Source: Burkholderiaceae bacterium
Lineage (GTDB): Bacteria > Pseudomonadota > Gammaproteobacteria > Burkholderiales > Burkholderiaceae_A
Direction of reading: 5' to 3'
DNA: 64,000 bases
Assembly (NCBI GenBank): GCA_018882795.1
Contig: VERJ01000003.1
Coordinates: 29,867-93,866, forward strand
Positions 26,633 to 37,033 of this stretch are shown here, in pieces. The position numbers and the translations under genes are program-made. How positions within the stretch are numbered: position 1 is the first letter of the stretch; the number at the start of each line of letters is the position of its first letter. Below the pieces are notes generated by a model that had not been told where the DNA came from, searched no databases, and was given only the letters and a program-made list of their open reading frames with translations.

Positions 26633-29227
26633 TTAGGCCGCCTTCTTTGCTTCTAGAAAGTCCTGGGCAAAGCGCTGCAGCACACCGCCGGCCTCATAGA
26701 TGGAGACTTCCTCTGCGGTGTCTAACCTGCAGAGCACGGGGACTTCGACGCGCTCGCCGTTTCTGCGGCAAATGACCAGGGTGAGCGTTGCGCGCGGGGT
26801 GCGCTTGCCGATCACATCAAAAGTTTCTGTGCCGTCAATGGCCAAAGTCTTGCGATTGGTGCCAGGCAAAAACTCCAGCGGCAGTACGCCCATGCCCACC
26901 AGGTTGGTGCGGTGGATACGCTCAAAGCCCTCGGCCACAATCGCTTCCACGCCTGCAAGCCGCACGCCCTTGGCGGCCCAGTCGCGGGATGATCCCTGAC
27001 CGTAATCAGCGCCAGCGATGATGATCAGCGGCTGCTTTCGGTTCATGTAGGTTTCAATGGCTTCCCACATACGCATGACCTTGCCTTCGGGCTCGACACG
27101 CGCCAGCGACCCCTGTTTCACTTGACCATCAATCACGACCATCTCGTTGATGAGTTTGGGATTGGCAAAGGTGGCCCGCTGTGCGGTGAGATGATCTCCG
27201 CGGTGGGTGGCATAGGAATTGAAGTCTTCCTCGGGCAGCCCCATCTTGGCCAGGTACTCACCGGCTGCGCTGTCGAGCAGGATGGCGTTGGATGGCGAGA
27301 GGTGGTCTGTGGTGATGTTGTCGGGCAGCACCGCCAACGGGCGCATGGCTTTGAGGGTGCGCTCTCCCGCGAGGGCACCTTCCCAATAGGGTGGCCTGCG
27401 GATATAGGTACTCATCGGCCGCCAGTGATAGAGTGGGCTGACTTTTTCAGTGCTCTCTACGCGGGCCTGGAACATGGGCTCATAGACCTTGCGGAAGTGT
27501 TCAGGCTTCACGCTCTTGGCCACAATTGCATCGATCTCTTCATCGCTTGGCCAGAGATCCGCTAAGCGAATCTCTTTGCCGCTGGCATCTTTTCCCAGCA
27601 CATCTTTTTCAATATCAAATCGAATCGATCCAGCAATTGCATAGGCCACCACCAGAGGAGGTGAGGCCAGGAAGGCCTGTTTGGCATAGGGGTGAATGCG
27701 GCCATCGAAGTTGCGGTTGCCCGAGAGCACTGCGGTGGCATAGAGATCGCGGTCGATGATCTCTTGCTGAATTTTGGGGTCGAGTGCACCGCTCATACCG
27801 TTGCAGGTGGTACAGGCAAAGGCCACCACACCAAAGCCGAGTTGTTCTAACTCGGGCATTAGGCCGGCCTCTTGCAGGTAGAGCGCCACGGCCTTGGATC
27901 CTGGCGCGAGTGAGCTCTTCACCCAGGGCTTACGTCCCAACCCCGCCCGATTGGCGTTGCGGGCCAGAAGGCCTGCGGCGATCATGTTGCGCGGGTTGTT
28001 GGTGTTGGTGCAGCTGGTGATGGCGGCAATGATCACAGCGCCATCGGGCATCTGGCCTGGTGTCTCCTGATAGGGGGCGGCGATGCCTTTCGCGGACAGA
28101 TCCGAGGTGGCGACCCGTTTGTGGGGATTGGATGGCCCGGCCAGGTTGCGCACCACACTTCCAAGATCGAATTTCAGCACGCGCTCATATTGCGCAGCCT
28201 TCATCGCATCGGCCCATAAACCGGTGTGCTTTGCATAGGTCTCCACCAGTTTCACAAGCGATTCATCGCGGCCTGTCAGACGCAGGTATTTGATGGTCTG
28301 CTCATCGATGTAAAACATCGCGGCGGTGGCGCCGAACTCTGGTGCCATATTGGAAATCGTGGCCCGATCACCCAGTGTGAGGTTGGCTGCACCCTCGCCA
28401 TAAAACTCCAGATAGGCGGAGACGACCCGCTCCTTGCGCAGAAACTCGGTGAGCGCGAGCACGATGTCGGTGGCGGTGATGCCCGCCTTGGGCTTGCCTA
28501 CGAGTTCCACGCCCACGATATCGGGCAGCCGCATCCAGGAGGCACGGCCCAGCATGACGCTCTCGGCCTCGAGTCCACCAACGCCAATGGCAATGACACC
28601 CAGGGCATCCACCATGGGCGTGTGGCTATCCGTGCCCACCAAGGTATCGGGATAGGCCACGCCATCCTGTACCTGGATGACCGGGGACATCCGCTCCAGG
28701 TTGATCTGATGCAGGATGCCGTTGCCCGGTGGGATCACATCCACATTGCGAAAGGCTTTTTTTGTCCAGTCGATGAAGTGGAAGCGGTCTTCGTTGCGAC
28801 GGTCTTCAATCGCGCGGTTTTTTGCAAAGGCATCGGGATCGAATCCGCCGCACTCCACTGCCAGTGAATGATCTACAACAAGCTGTGTCGGTACCACGGG
28901 GTTGATCATGGCTGGATCGCCGCCCTTTTCCGCGATGGCATCACGCAGGCCTGCAAGATCGACTAGTGCCGTCTGGCCCAGGATGTCATGGCAGACCACG
29001 CGGGCTGGGAACCAGGGGAAGTCGAGATCACGTTTGCGATCGATCAGCTGCCGCAGGCAGTCATTGAGAATTCCAGGATCACAGCGACGCACGAGATTCT
29101 CGGCGTGGATCTTGGCGGTATAGGGCAGTCCCGCGTAGGCACCAGGTGTCAGTGCCTCGATCGCGGCCTGTGCATCGAAGTAGTCCAGCGAGGTGCCGGG
29201 GAGCGATTTGCGGTGTGCTGTGTTCAT
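26633..29227 (-). CDS. acnD: Fe/S-dependent 2-methylisocitrate dehydratase AcnD
   Basis: Aconitase-family enzyme of 864 aa that dehydrates 2-methylcitrate. Iron-sulfur cysteines are in AAITSCTNTNNPRNM (about residue 401) and ACTTCNGMSGALDP (about residue 470). The swivel domain carries GADYGQGSSRDWAAKG. The ATG at 29227 (MNTAHRKSLPGTSLDYF) is preferred; an upstream in-frame ATG lies inside prpC. Adjacent prpF identifies it as AcnD and not housekeeping AcnA. Confidence 0.93.
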   Translation of the reverse strand: MNTAHRKSLPGTSLDYFDAQAAIEALTPGAYAGLPYTAKIHAENLVRRCDPGILNDCLRQLIDRKRDLDFPWFPARVVCHDILGQTALVDLAGLRDAIAEKGGDPAMINPVVPTQLVVDHSLAVECGGFDPDAFAKNRAIEDRRNEDRFHFIDWTKKAFRNVDVIPPGNGILHQINLERMSPVIQVQDGVAYPDTLVGTDSHTPMVDALGVIAIGVGGLEAESVMLGRASWMRLPDIVGVELVGKPKAGITATDIVLALTEFLRKERVVSAYLEFYGEGAANLTLGDRATISNMAPEFGATAAMFYIDEQTIKYLRLTGRDESLVKLVETYAKHTGLWADAMKAAQYERVLKFDLGSVVRNLAGPSNPHKRVATSDLSAKGIAAPYQETPGQMPDGAVIIAAITSCTNTNNPRNMIAAGLLARNANRAGLGRKPWVKSSLAPGSKAVALYLQEAGLMPELEQLGFGVVAFACTTCNGMSGALDPKIQQEIIDRDLYATAVLSGNRNFDGRIHPYAKQAFLASPPLVVAYAIAGSIRFDIEKDVLGKDASGKEIRLADLWPSDEEIDAIVAKSVKPEHFRKVYEPMFQARVESTEKVSPLYHWRPMSTYIRRPPYWEGALAGERTLKAMRPLAVLPDNITTDHLSPSNAILLDSAAGEYLAKMGLPEEDFNSYATHRGDHLTAQRATFANPKLINEMVVIDGQVKQGSLARVEPEGKVMRMWEAIETYMNRKQPLIIIAGADYGQGSSRDWAAKGVRLAGVEAIVAEGFERIHRTNLVGMGVLPLEFLPGTNRKTLAIDGTETFDVIGKRTPRATLTLVICRRNGERVEVPVLCRLDTAEEVSIYEAGGVLQRFAQDFLEAKKAA

Positions 29228-29261
29228 GATGCGAAGACCTGTTTCAGAATGGATGCAGGAA

Positions 29262-30431
29262 TTACTTGCGTTTGTCGATGGGCACAAACTTCTGGTCTTC
29301 AGGTCCGGTGTAGTTGGCGCTCGGTCGAATGATTTTTCCGTCTTGACGCTGCTCAATGATGTGGGCGCTCCAGCCTGATGTGCGCGAGATCACAAAGAGC
29401 GGGGTGAACATGGCCGTGGGCACGCCCATCATGTGATAGCTGACCGCGGAAAACCAATCCAGATTGGGAAACATTTTTTTTGCATCAGCCATGACGCTCT
29501 CAAGGCGATCAGCAATGTTGAACATCTTCATGTCATTGGCCAGACGTGAAAGCTTGCGGGCCACCTCCTTGATGACTTTGTTACGTGGATCGGAGATGGT
29601 GTAGACCGGGTGGCCAAAGCCGATGACCACTTCTTTATTTTCCACACGGTGGCGGATGTCAGCCTCGGCCTCGTCGGGCGTGTTGTAGCGCTTCTGGATT
29701 TCGAACGCGACTTCATTGGCGCCGCCATGTTTTGGGCCGCGCAGGGCGCCGATGGCGCCGGTGATGCAGGAGTAGAAATCTGAGCCCGTGCCAGCAATCA
29801 CACGGGCAGTGAAGGTGGAGGCATTGAATTCATGTTCGGCATACAAGATGAGCGAGGTGTGCATCGCCTGGACCCAGTCCTGTGGCGGTTTTTTTCCATG
29901 GAGCAGATGTAGAAAGTGGCCGCCAATGGAGTCATCGTCGGTCTCCACATCGATCATCTTGCCGTTGTGGCTGTAGTGGTACCAATAGAGCAGCATAGAG
30001 CCGAGCGAGGCCATCAATCGATCAGCGATGTCCCGCGCGCCAGGCGCACCATGGTCTTCTTTTTCAGGAAGATTGCAGCCGAGGGCGGATACCCCAGTAC
30101 GCATTACATCCATGGGATGGCTCGAAGCGGGCAGTGCTTCCAACGCCGACATGACATTGGCGGGTAGGCCGCGCAGGGCACGCAGTTTATTTTTATAGCC
30201 GATGAGCTCGGGCCGATTGGGCAGCTTCCCATGGACCAGTAGATACGCGATTTCCTCGAACTCACAGACATCAGCCAGATCCAGGATGTCATAACCGCGA
30301 TAGGCCAAATCATTGCCCGTGCGGCCAACCGTGCACAGCGCTGTGTTACCGGCAGTCACGCCCGAGAGCGCCACAGATTTTTTTGCCTTCGGGACGGCAG
30401 GTTCAGCGGAGGGTTTAATTTTGTTAGGCAT
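29262..30431 (-). CDS. prpC: 2-methylcitrate synthase
   Basis: Condenses propionyl-CoA with oxaloacetate. The citrate-synthase fold of 389 aa shows [21 protein letters not shown], with the catalytic His early in the motif, [18 protein letters not shown], and the C-terminal [20 protein letters not shown] with the catalytic Arg. An N-terminal extension of about 20 Lys/Pro/Ala-rich residues precedes the fold. It lies 23 bases after prpB and 34 bases before acnD. Confidence 0.95.
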   Translation of the reverse strand: MPNKIKPSAEPAVPKAKKSVALSGVTAGNTALCTVGRTGNDLAYRGYDILDLADVCEFEEIAYLLVHGKLPNRPELIGYKNKLRALRGLPANVMSALEALPASSHPMDVMRTGVSALGCNLPEKEDHGAPGARDIADRLMASLGSMLLYWYHYSHNGKMIDVETDDDSIGGHFLHLLHGKKPPQDWVQAMHTSLILYAEHEFNASTFTARVIAGTGSDFYSCITGAIGALRGPKHGGANEVAFEIQKRYNTPDEAEADIRHRVENKEVVIGFGHPVYTISDPRNKVIKEVARKLSRLANDMKMFNIADRLESVMADAKKMFPNLDWFSAVSYHMMGVPTAMFTPLFVISRTSGWSAHIIEQRQDGKIIRPSANYTGPEDQKFVPIDKRK

Positions 30432-30454
30432 AGTTTTTTGCTTCCTCGGTTAAA

Positions 30455-31342
30455 TCACTTCTTTGCAAACAGTGCGTCGAGTTTGTTTTCGTAGTCCCAG
30501 TAGCCGATGGAGTCATAGAGTTCCTGGCGGGTCTGCATCAGATCGACGACGTTTTTCTGTGTGCCGTCGCGCCGTACGGCTTCATAGATTGTGGTGGCGG
30601 CCTTATTCATGGCCCGGAAGGCCGACAGCGGGTACAGCACCATGGCGACATCCACGCTGCGCAGCTCCTCCACGGTGAAGAGGGGGGTGGAGCCAAACTC
30701 GGTGATGTTGGCCAGTACGGGCACTTTTACGGCTTTGGCGAACTCCTTGTACATCGAGAGTTCGGTCATGGCCTCGGGGAAGATGGCATCCGCACCGGCC
30801 TCCACACAGGCGCAGGCCCGATCAATGGCCGACTGCAGTCCCTCTACCGCCAAGGCATCGGTGCGGGCCATGATGACGAAGTCACGGTCGGTGCGTGCAT
30901 CTACGGCCGCCTTGACCCGATCGACCATTTCATCGGTGGTGACAATGGCCTTACCGGGCCTGTGGCCGCAACGCTTGGCCCCGACCTGATCTTCAATATG
31001 CATGGCGGCCGCACCAAACTTGATCATGGATTTGGTGGTGCGGGCGATATTGAATGCCGAGGATCCAAAACCAGTATCCACATCGACCAGCAATGGTGTG
31101 TCGCAGATGTCGGTGATGCGCCGGACGTCGGTGAGCACATCATCTAAGCCGGAAATACCCAGGTCGGGCAGGCCGAGTGATCCGGCCGCAACGCCCCCAC
31201 CGGATAAATAAATTGCCTTGAAGCCGGCGCGCTTGGCGAGCAAGGCATGGTTTGCATTGATCGCGCCAATGATTTGTAGTGGTTTTTCCTGGGCCAGCGC
31301 GTCGCGAAAGCGACGGCCGGCGGTCGCGCCTGGCTGCGTCAT
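30455..31342 (-). CDS. prpB: 2-methylisocitrate lyase
   Basis: Cleaves 2-methylisocitrate to pyruvate and succinate. It has 295 aa of the isocitrate-lyase/PEP-mutase barrel. The catalytic Cys lies in [12 protein letters not shown], the metal-binding region in LVDVDTGFG, and MARTDA and the [10 protein letters not shown] strand follow. It is first in the prp operon, with a good CAGGGAG ribosome binding site. No PrpR-like regulator is adjacent; the neighbouring upstream gene is a divergent membrane protein. Confidence 0.95.
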   Translation of the reverse strand: MTQPGATAGRRFRDALAQEKPLQIIGAINANHALLAKRAGFKAIYLSGGGVAAGSLGLPDLGISGLDDVLTDVRRITDICDTPLLVDVDTGFGSSAFNIARTTKSMIKFGAAAMHIEDQVGAKRCGHRPGKAIVTTDEMVDRVKAAVDARTDRDFVIMARTDALAVEGLQSAIDRACACVEAGADAIFPEAMTELSMYKEFAKAVKVPVLANITEFGSTPLFTVEELRSVDVAMVLYPLSAFRAMNKAATTIYEAVRRDGTQKNVVDLMQTRQELYDSIGYWDYENKLDALFAKK

Positions 31343-31429
31343 TGCGTTTCTCCCTGATTGGTGCCGCTTGTTATTGAACAGAAAGATACGCCTTTTGGCC
31401 GATGCCTGAGAATGCGTGATTTTGGACTA

Positions 31430-31452
31430 AGCCTTCGTTATTTGCGAAGGCT
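31430..31452. promoter_or_regulatory. inverted repeat upstream of Gdt1-type transporter gene
   Basis: AGCCTTCG (31430-31437) and CGAAGGCT (31445-31452) form a perfect 8-bp stem with a 7-base AT-rich loop, ending 24 bases before the transporter ATG. It could be an operator or an RNA hairpin in the leader. There is no T-run, so it is not an intrinsic terminator. It does not resemble the Mn2+-sensing yybP-ykoY riboswitch that controls some members of this transporter group. Confidence 0.45.
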
Positions 31453-31476
31453 CTGGGCCTGGGGTAGAGTCCGTCC

Positions 31477-32049
31477 ATGCTCGAGGCCTTCACCACATCG
31501 ACCCTGGCGGTCGCAATCGGCGAGATCGGCGATAAGACCCAGCTGCTGACCCTGATTCTTGCGGCCCGCTTCCCTCGGGCCCTGCCCATCATCACTGGCA
31601 TTGTGGTGGCCACTCTGGCCAATCATGCCTTCGCCGTGGCGCTGGGCATATGGGGCTCAGGCTGGCTCACGCCCGGGATCCTGCGCTGGGTTTTGGGACT
31701 GTCCTTTCTTGCTTTGGCGATCTGGGCGCTTTTCCCCGATCGCTTGGATGAGAACGAGGTGAAACTCTGGGAGACGGCCTTTGTTGCCACCGTGGTGGCC
31801 TTTTTCATCGCCGAGATGGGCGATAAGACCCAGGTGGCCACTGCGTTATTGGCCGCCAAATACTCAACAGCGCCAGTGCAGGTGATTGCGGGCAGCACCC
31901 TGGGCATGGTGCTGGCGAATGCGCCCGCCATCTGGTTGGGGGAACACCTGCTGACCCGTGTGCCATTGCGCGTGATTCGACTCACAGCAGCCGGCATCTT
32001 TGGGCTGCTGGGCCTGGGCATGCTGATCTTTGGCGTTCCGGATTTCTGA
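31477..32049 (+). CDS. TMEM165/GDT1 (UPF0016) family cation transporter
   Basis: A six-helix inner-membrane protein of 190 aa with the two family signatures, AIGEIGDKTQLL at about residues 11-22 and IAEMGDKTQVATALL in the second repeat. Bacterial and eukaryotic members move Mn2+ or Ca2+ (for example the Mn exporter MneA/MntX type), so Mn2+ efflux is the best guess. The DUF1841 gene follows 13 bases later. Confidence 0.88.
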   Translation: MLEAFTTSTLAVAIGEIGDKTQLLTLILAARFPRALPIITGIVVATLANHAFAVALGIWGSGWLTPGILRWVLGLSFLALAIWALFPDRLDENEVKLWETAFVATVVAFFIAEMGDKTQVATALLAAKYSTAPVQVIAGSTLGMVLANAPAIWLGEHLLTRVPLRVIRLTAAGIFGLLGLGMLIFGVPDF

Positions 32050-32062
32050 TTGGGATCACGGC

Positions 32063-32494
32063 ATGTTCAACCCCAGCAAGGAAGATGTGCGGCGGTTTTT
32101 CTGTGAGGCCTGGGCGAAGCGCCAGGGCCAGCTGCCCCTGACGCCGTTGGAGACGATCGCTGTCGACTGGATTGAGGAGCATCCGGAGTACCACAATGAT
32201 CTCGCGGATTTGGAGCAAGCGCTGGTGCGTGACTATCCGCCCGAGCAGGGCAGAAGCAATCCATTTCTGCACCTCGCCATGCATCTCTCTATCGAAGAGC
32301 AGCTCTCAATCGATCAGCCTGTCGGCATTCGTGCGGCCTTTGAGCGGCTCGCGCAGCGCTTGGATAGCCGTCACGATGCTATGCACGATGTGATGGAGTG
32401 CCTGGGCGAGGCGCTCTGGCGTGCCCAGCGCAATGGTGCGGCCATCGATGGTCAATCCTATGTCGAGGCGGTGCTGCGCCGGGCGGGGAAATGA
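32063..32494 (+). CDS. DUF1841 family protein
   Basis: A 143-aa soluble protein starting MFNPSKEDVRRFF and containing HLAMHLSIEEQLSIDQP and HDVMECLGEALW, which I recognise as the DUF1841 family of proteobacteria. No function is established. An in-frame upstream start at 32030 overlaps the transporter stop and is less likely. Its stop overlaps the LysR start as ATGA. Confidence 0.85.
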   Translation: MFNPSKEDVRRFFCEAWAKRQGQLPLTPLETIAVDWIEEHPEYHNDLADLEQALVRDYPPEQGRSNPFLHLAMHLSIEEQLSIDQPVGIRAAFERLAQRLDSRHDAMHDVMECLGEALWRAQRNGAAIDGQSYVEAVLRRAGK

Positions 32495-33420
32495 CCAATC
32501 CGCAGCGTGTCGATTTCGTCACACTCAAGCTGCTCTTGGCGGTGTCATCCACCGGTTCTATTACCAAGGCTGCCGAGGGCCTACATCTCGCGCTCGGTGC
32601 GGCCAGCACCCGCATTCGTGATCTGGAGGAACGGATGGGTGTGCAGCTGCTGGTGCGTCATGCCCGCGGCGTGCGCTTTACCGAGGCGGGCAATGCCGTG
32701 CTTCACCATGCAAGATCCATTGAACGTGAATTGGCGCAGATGGAATTTGAAGTCGGTGATTTTGCCGCCGGTATCACGGGCCATGTCCGCGTGGTGGCCA
32801 ATGCCAGCTCTATTGCCACGGTATTGCCGAGTGATTTGACTGAGTTTTTGAAGACTCATCCTCGGGTCCGCATTGATCTGGCCGAACATACCAGTCGCGA
32901 AATCCAGACGCTCGTGGCCAATGGTGATGCCGAGATTGGTGTCTTCGCGGGCACATTAAGACAGGATGGATTGCGGGTGATGCCTTATCACCAGGACACA
33001 CTGGTGGCGATGGTGCCAAATCAGGGCGCCTGGAAAAAAGAGCGATCCGCATCCATCTCGAAGCTATTGAATGAAGACCTGATCCTCCTACAGGAGGGAG
33101 GCTCGATTCAGGAGTGGCTGGCGAGTGCCGCCCGGCGCGAGGGCATCAGTCCCCGAATTCGTGTGCAGGTGAAGGGCTTTGATGCGATCTCGCAGCTGGT
33201 GGCGGCAGGCCTTGGCATCACGGTGCTGCCGGAGATTGTGGCGCGCCGCTTCAGCAGGCTACTGGGGCTAAGGATTCTCAGAATCACAGGGGTCGATACG
33301 GCCCGTGCACTCTCCGTTTGTCATGGGGACCCGCAGCGCATGTCACCTGCTGCGTTGGACTTGTTGAATTTTTTCAATCAGGTGGCAGCGTCTTCGGACG
33401 GAACTCGCAAAGGTCATTGA
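32491..33420 (+). CDS. LysR family transcriptional regulator
   Basis: A 309-aa LTTR. The N-terminal helix-turn-helix reads LKLLLAVSSTGSITKAAEGL, then AASTRIRDLEERMGVQLLVR. The C-terminal part is a periplasmic-binding-protein-like sensor with an ISQLVAAGLGITVLPEIVA segment. It starts inside the DUF1841 stop, which suggests translational coupling instead of the divergent arrangement LTTRs often have with their targets. Its 3' end overlaps nth by 47 bases in the opposite orientation. The ligand is unknown. Confidence 0.9.
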   Translation: MTNPQRVDFVTLKLLLAVSSTGSITKAAEGLHLALGAASTRIRDLEERMGVQLLVRHARGVRFTEAGNAVLHHARSIERELAQMEFEVGDFAAGITGHVRVVANASSIATVLPSDLTEFLKTHPRVRIDLAEHTSREIQTLVANGDAEIGVFAGTLRQDGLRVMPYHQDTLVAMVPNQGAWKKERSASISKLLNEDLILLQEGGSIQEWLASAARREGISPRIRVQVKGFDAISQLVAAGLGITVLPEIVARRFSRLLGLRILRITGVDTARALSVCHGDPQRMSPAALDLLNFFNQVAASSDGTRKGH

Positions 33421-34015
33421 TCGGGCAGCGCCAGCATTCGGGCCTGCGGGCCTTACAGATGTAGCGGCCATGCAAAATCAACCAGTGATGGGCATTACGC
33501 CGGAATTCTGCTGGTACCAGGCGTTCCAATCGTGCCTCAACTTCTTGAACGTTTTTACCGGGGGCGATTCTCGTGCGGTTCGAAACACGAAAGATATGGG
33601 TATCGACCGCGATGGTCTCCCAGCCAAAGGCGGTATTGAGCACCACATTCGCGGTCTTTCGGCCGACACCGGGCAATGCCTCCAGGGCCTCACGGCTCTC
33701 GGGCACTTCGCCGCAGTGATCACGCAGCAGGATCTCGCAGGTCTGAATCAGGTGCTTTGCTTTGGTCTTGTAGAGCCCGATGGTGCGAATGAAGGGCTCG
33801 AGGCCTGCGGTGCCAAGATCGAAGATGGCCTGCGGTGTATTGGCCTTGGGGAAAAGTTTTCTTGTGGCGGCGTTCACCGAGACATCTGTGGCCTGCGCGG
33901 AGAGCAGCACTGCGGCCAATAGTTCAAAGGGTGTGTTGTATTCCAGCTCCGTGGTGGGTTCTGGATTCAGTGATTGCAGCCGCTTAAAGATTCCGGTGCG
34001 CTTTTCGGCATTCAT
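33374..34015 (-). CDS. nth: endonuclease III
   Basis: Bifunctional DNA glycosylase/AP lyase for oxidised pyrimidines, 213 aa. The helix-hairpin-helix [14 protein letters not shown] contains the catalytic Lys and [11 protein letters not shown] the catalytic Asp. The [4Fe-4S] ligands are in [17 protein letters not shown] (C-x6-C-x2-C-x5-C). The start overlaps the upstream rnfB-like stop (ATGA), an association also common around rnf genes in gammaproteobacteria. Confidence 0.96.
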   Translation of the reverse strand: MNAEKRTGIFKRLQSLNPEPTTELEYNTPFELLAAVLLSAQATDVSVNAATRKLFPKANTPQAIFDLGTAGLEPFIRTIGLYKTKAKHLIQTCEILLRDHCGEVPESREALEALPGVGRKTANVVLNTAFGWETIAVDTHIFRVSNRTRIAPGKNVQEVEARLERLVPAEFRRNAHHWLILHGRYICKARRPECWRCPINDLCEFRPKTLPPD

Positions 34016-34683
34016 TCACGGCCCTTCTCATCACGCTGAGCAAGGCGCGCTTGTGCGCGATCCTTCGCTTTCGCGAGAATCCGTGCGAGATGTTCGGCTT
34101 TTGGGCCCGCCTGCGCATCGGCCTGAATCCGTTGCTGCAGTCGTTTTTCATGCGCGTTGAATCGGGCCTTGGCCTGTGCCGCATCTGCACTGCTCCAGGC
34201 TGTGGCTGACTGGGGTGGAATCATGGCAATGCAGTCCACGGGGCAGGGCGGCAGGCAGAGTTCACAGCCGGTGCAGGCACCCATCAGCACGGTGTGCATG
34301 TGCTTAAAGCCCCCCACAATCGCATCCACAGGGCAGGCCTTGATACACAGTGTGCAGCCGATGCAGCGGGATTCATCGATCTGCGCGATCATGCGCGGGC
34401 CCTCGACACCATGCTGCGGGCTCAGAGGTTTATAGGCGATCCCGGTGAGTATGCTCAGTGTGCGGATGCCGAGATCACCGCCTGGAGGGCATTGGTTGAT
34501 GTCGGCATTGCCTTGTGCAATCGCCTGGGCGTAGTCCCGACAGCAGGGGTAGCCGCAACGCGTGCATTGCGTCTGCGGCAATACGGCGTCAATGGCTTCG
34601 TATGAAGGCAGCGATTTTGGGGGCAACCTGCTCACGCCAGCGACGTCCACTGAAGATACCGTAGTGGCCGGCCCTGGGAACAA
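34012..34683 (-). CDS. rsxB: RnfB/RsxB-like iron-sulfur protein
   Basis: The N-terminal four-cysteine Fe-S motif, [20 protein letters not shown], is typical of RnfB. Two ferredoxin motifs follow, [18 protein letters not shown] and [18 protein letters not shown]. The C-terminal tail is helical and charged. It lacks the RnfB N-terminal membrane helix, and no other rnf genes are here, so it is a soluble single-gene version linked to nth, as is usual in Burkholderiales. The start is uncertain: the ATG at 34683 overlaps phaZ by 95 bases, while GTG (34635) or TTG (34626) would shorten the overlap. Confidence 0.85.
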   Translation of the reverse strand: MFPGPATTVSSVDVAGVSRLPPKSLPSYEAIDAVLPQTQCTRCGYPCCRDYAQAIAQGNADINQCPPGGDLGIRTLSILTGIAYKPLSPQHGVEGPRMIAQIDESRCIGCTLCIKACPVDAIVGGFKHMHTVLMGACTGCELCLPPCPVDCIAMIPPQSATAWSSADAAQAKARFNAHEKRLQQRIQADAQAGPKAEHLARILAKAKDRAQARLAQRDEKGRE

Positions 34684-35818
34684 CGAGATCTTCCTGCCGA
34701 TGGGCGGGGATGCCTGTGCAGAGATCGTGTGCGGCCTGGGTCTGGCCGGGACCGGAAATGTCGTCGAGCTCGCCCTCTACGGTGAGTAGTGCCGATTTGG
34801 TGATGTCCTGTGGCCGCACGGGCTTGCCACGGACAGTCCATTCGCCCTTGGGCAGGAGGTGTTCCTGAAAGACCACGCGGATGGTATCCAGATAAAACTC
34901 TCCGGCCAGATCCAGGACGGCGTTGTATTCATCGTAGAAGGTGCGGTGGGCGTCGGCGCTCTCGCCATCGCCTTTGATCAGCTGCAGGTAGTAATCGTAG
35001 TGCGATGTCAGATGCCGATCCGGATTCATGGCCACAAAGCCCGCGTGCTGCAGAAATCCTGGATAGACCTTGCGCAGATAGCCTGGATATTTGTAAGGCA
35101 CCGTGTAGATCACATGATTTTTAAACCACTCATAGGGCTTTTTGGTGGCGAGATCATTGACTGAGGTGGGGCTTTTTCGCGTGTCGATCGGACCGCCCAT
35201 CATGATGATGCTACGTGGATAGGCAGGGTTGTTTTCGCTCGCCATGAGCGAAATGGCGGCTAGCACTGGCACCGTAGGTTGGCACACCGACATCACATTC
35301 AAATCGGGCGACAGTAGGGTGATGAAGTCGCGGATGTAATCCACATAGTCATCCAGATGAAAAGGGCCAAGTTTGAGTGGCACCATCCTGGCATCAATCC
35401 AATCGGTGATGTAGACCTCGTGGTTGGGCACCAGTGCCCTAACGGTATCGCGCAGTAGCGTGGCATGGTGGCCTGAAAGCGGCGCGACCAGCAGCAGCTT
35501 GGGGTCATTGGGCCGACTGACAAATTCTGGAAACTGCCGCTCGAAGTGAATCACTTTGCAGAAGGGTTTTTCTGCCACGATTCGTTCAACAATGGGCACG
35601 GCTGTGTCGTGCACTATTGTTTCCGTGATCCCGAAAGCAGGTTTTTGATATTCCTTACCGATTCGATGGACCAGATCAAAGGTGGCCGCGAGCCGCTTTG
35701 AGAAGGGTGTGTACGACAGCGGGCTATAGGGACTCGTGTAGAACTGTGCGCTTGTGCCCGCGATGTGAGACAAGGGATGGAGGATTGATCGCTGGATTTC
35801 GTGAAGCTGATAGAGCAA
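34589..35818 (-). CDS. phaZ: intracellular polyhydroxyalkanoate depolymerase
   Basis: Mobilises stored PHB granules. It has 409 aa with a Cys nucleophile at about residue 179 in [15 protein letters not shown], the Cys-type lipase box of intracellular PhaZ. Asp lies in [16 protein letters not shown] and His in [13 protein letters not shown]. The start is TTG at 35818 with a strong AAGGAGGA ribosome binding site seven bases upstream; the next residues, [10 protein letters not shown], match homologues. It points to a PHA-accumulating bacterium. Confidence 0.93.
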   Translation of the reverse strand: MLYQLHEIQRSILHPLSHIAGTSAQFYTSPYSPLSYTPFSKRLAATFDLVHRIGKEYQKPAFGITETIVHDTAVPIVERIVAEKPFCKVIHFERQFPEFVSRPNDPKLLLVAPLSGHHATLLRDTVRALVPNHEVYITDWIDARMVPLKLGPFHLDDYVDYIRDFITLLSPDLNVMSVCQPTVPVLAAISLMASENNPAYPRSIIMMGGPIDTRKSPTSVNDLATKKPYEWFKNHVIYTVPYKYPGYLRKVYPGFLQHAGFVAMNPDRHLTSHYDYYLQLIKGDGESADAHRTFYDEYNAVLDLAGEFYLDTIRVVFQEHLLPKGEWTVRGKPVRPQDITKSALLTVEGELDDISGPGQTQAAHDLCTGIPAHRQEDLVVPRAGHYGIFSGRRWREQVAPKIAAFIRSH

Positions 35819-35842
35819 GTGGAGTCCTCCTTGGCGGCCAGT

Positions 35843-36622
35843 TTACCAATAATTTTCGACAGCGATTTGTCCGGGGCTCGACTGGCGGCTTGTCCTGAAC
35901 CCCCGGGCCTTGAGCACGCCACGCGTCTGATCCACCATTTCTGGGTTGCCGCACAGCATGATTCTCGAGTTGTTCAGATCAAGCGGGATTCCGGCCGCAT
36001 TCTCGAGGGTGCCCGTTTCGATCAGTCGGGTGATGCGCTCGCTCAGGGCGCCGGTGATCTGCTCACGGGTGATCACCGGAATATAAATCAGCTTGTGCGC
36101 GTGGTCCCGGAAGAACTCGTGCTGTCCAAAACCTGTAATGGTGTCTTTGTAGGCAAGCTCTTTTGATTCGCGCACGCTGTGCACCAAAATGATGTTGGTA
36201 AATGTTTCCCAGGTGTGAGGATCGGTGAGGATTGAAAGAAATGGCGCAATGCCTGTGCCTGTGGAGAGCAGCCAGAGGTCACGGCCGGACTCAAAGCGCG
36301 AGAGCGTGAGAAAGCCGTGATTTTGTTTGTCAATGAGTAGCGTGTCGCCGACCTTGAGCCGATAGAGTTCCGTGGTGAATTCTCCGCCGGCCACTACGAT
36401 GGAATAAAACTCCAGGAATTCGTCATAAGGCCCCGAGACCATCGAGTAGGCACGCCAGGCGATGCTGCCATCAGATTTCTGCACGCCAAGCCGTGCGAAC
36501 TGGCCGGCCGTGAACCTGAATCCGCCAGGACGCGTGGTTCTAAACGAGAAGAGGTGGGGCGTCCAGGGGTGGATCCAGGTGATGGATTCGCGGGTGTATT
36601 TCTCTTCAGCGGTGTTGGTCAC
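35843..36622 (-). CDS. fpr: ferredoxin--NADP+ reductase
   Basis: FAD-dependent reductase of 259 aa. FAD motif RAYSMV is followed by the nucleotide region [26 protein letters not shown] and, at the C-terminus, [20 protein letters not shown], with VENYW at the end, as in proteobacterial Fpr. The start is a GTG at 36622 that overlaps the ferredoxin stop (GTGA), so the two are probably translated together as an electron-transfer pair. Confidence 0.94.
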   Translation of the reverse strand: MTNTAEEKYTRESITWIHPWTPHLFSFRTTRPGGFRFTAGQFARLGVQKSDGSIAWRAYSMVSGPYDEFLEFYSIVVAGGEFTTELYRLKVGDTLLIDKQNHGFLTLSRFESGRDLWLLSTGTGIAPFLSILTDPHTWETFTNIILVHSVRESKELAYKDTITGFGQHEFFRDHAHKLIYIPVITREQITGALSERITRLIETGTLENAAGIPLDLNNSRIMLCGNPEMVDQTRGVLKARGFRTSRQSSPGQIAVENYW

Positions 36623-36942
36623 CGCTCGAGCATTCCGCGCTTATCTTTCACCTCTGCCCACTCGTCGGCATCGGGGAAGTGGGGCTCCATACGGGTGATC
36701 GTGGGCCAGTTCTGTGAGAGCTCCGCGTTGATCGCAATGAAGTCTTTTTGATCCGAGGGCACATCTTCCTCGGCAAAGATGGCACTGACAGGGCACTCTG
36801 GGATGCAGACCGCACAGTCGATGCACTCATCGGGGTCGATGACCAGAAAGTTGGGGCCCTTGCGAAAGCAGTCGACAGGACAGACATCGACACAGTCGGT
36901 GTAGCGGCATTTGATGCAGGATTCGGTAACGACGTGGGTCAT
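36619..36942 (-). CDS. fdxA: 7Fe ferredoxin FdxA
   Basis: A 107-aa seven-iron ferredoxin. N-terminal cysteines [18 protein letters not shown] bind the [3Fe-4S] and part of the [4Fe-4S] cluster, and [16 protein letters not shown] supplies the rest. The C-terminal extension ending [13 protein letters not shown] is typical of FdxA. It directly precedes fpr with overlapping stop and start, suggesting it is that reductase's partner. Confidence 0.95.
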   Translation of the reverse strand: MTHVVTESCIKCRYTDCVDVCPVDCFRKGPNFLVIDPDECIDCAVCIPECPVSAIFAEEDVPSDQKDFIAINAELSQNWPTITRMEPHFPDADEWAEVKDKRGMLER

Positions 36943-37033
36943 GGTGATTCAGCGCTTTGAACGATACACTTGGCATTCTAACGAAGTTCGATCAGGGTAA
37001 CCCCTTGCTTTTGATCAACAGGAGCCCATTCCC

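Noticed and set aside
29228..29356. Extended N-terminus of AcnD
   Set aside because: The extra codons are antisense-independent shadow of the prpC 3' end and spacer; the family start is MNTAHRKS at 29227.
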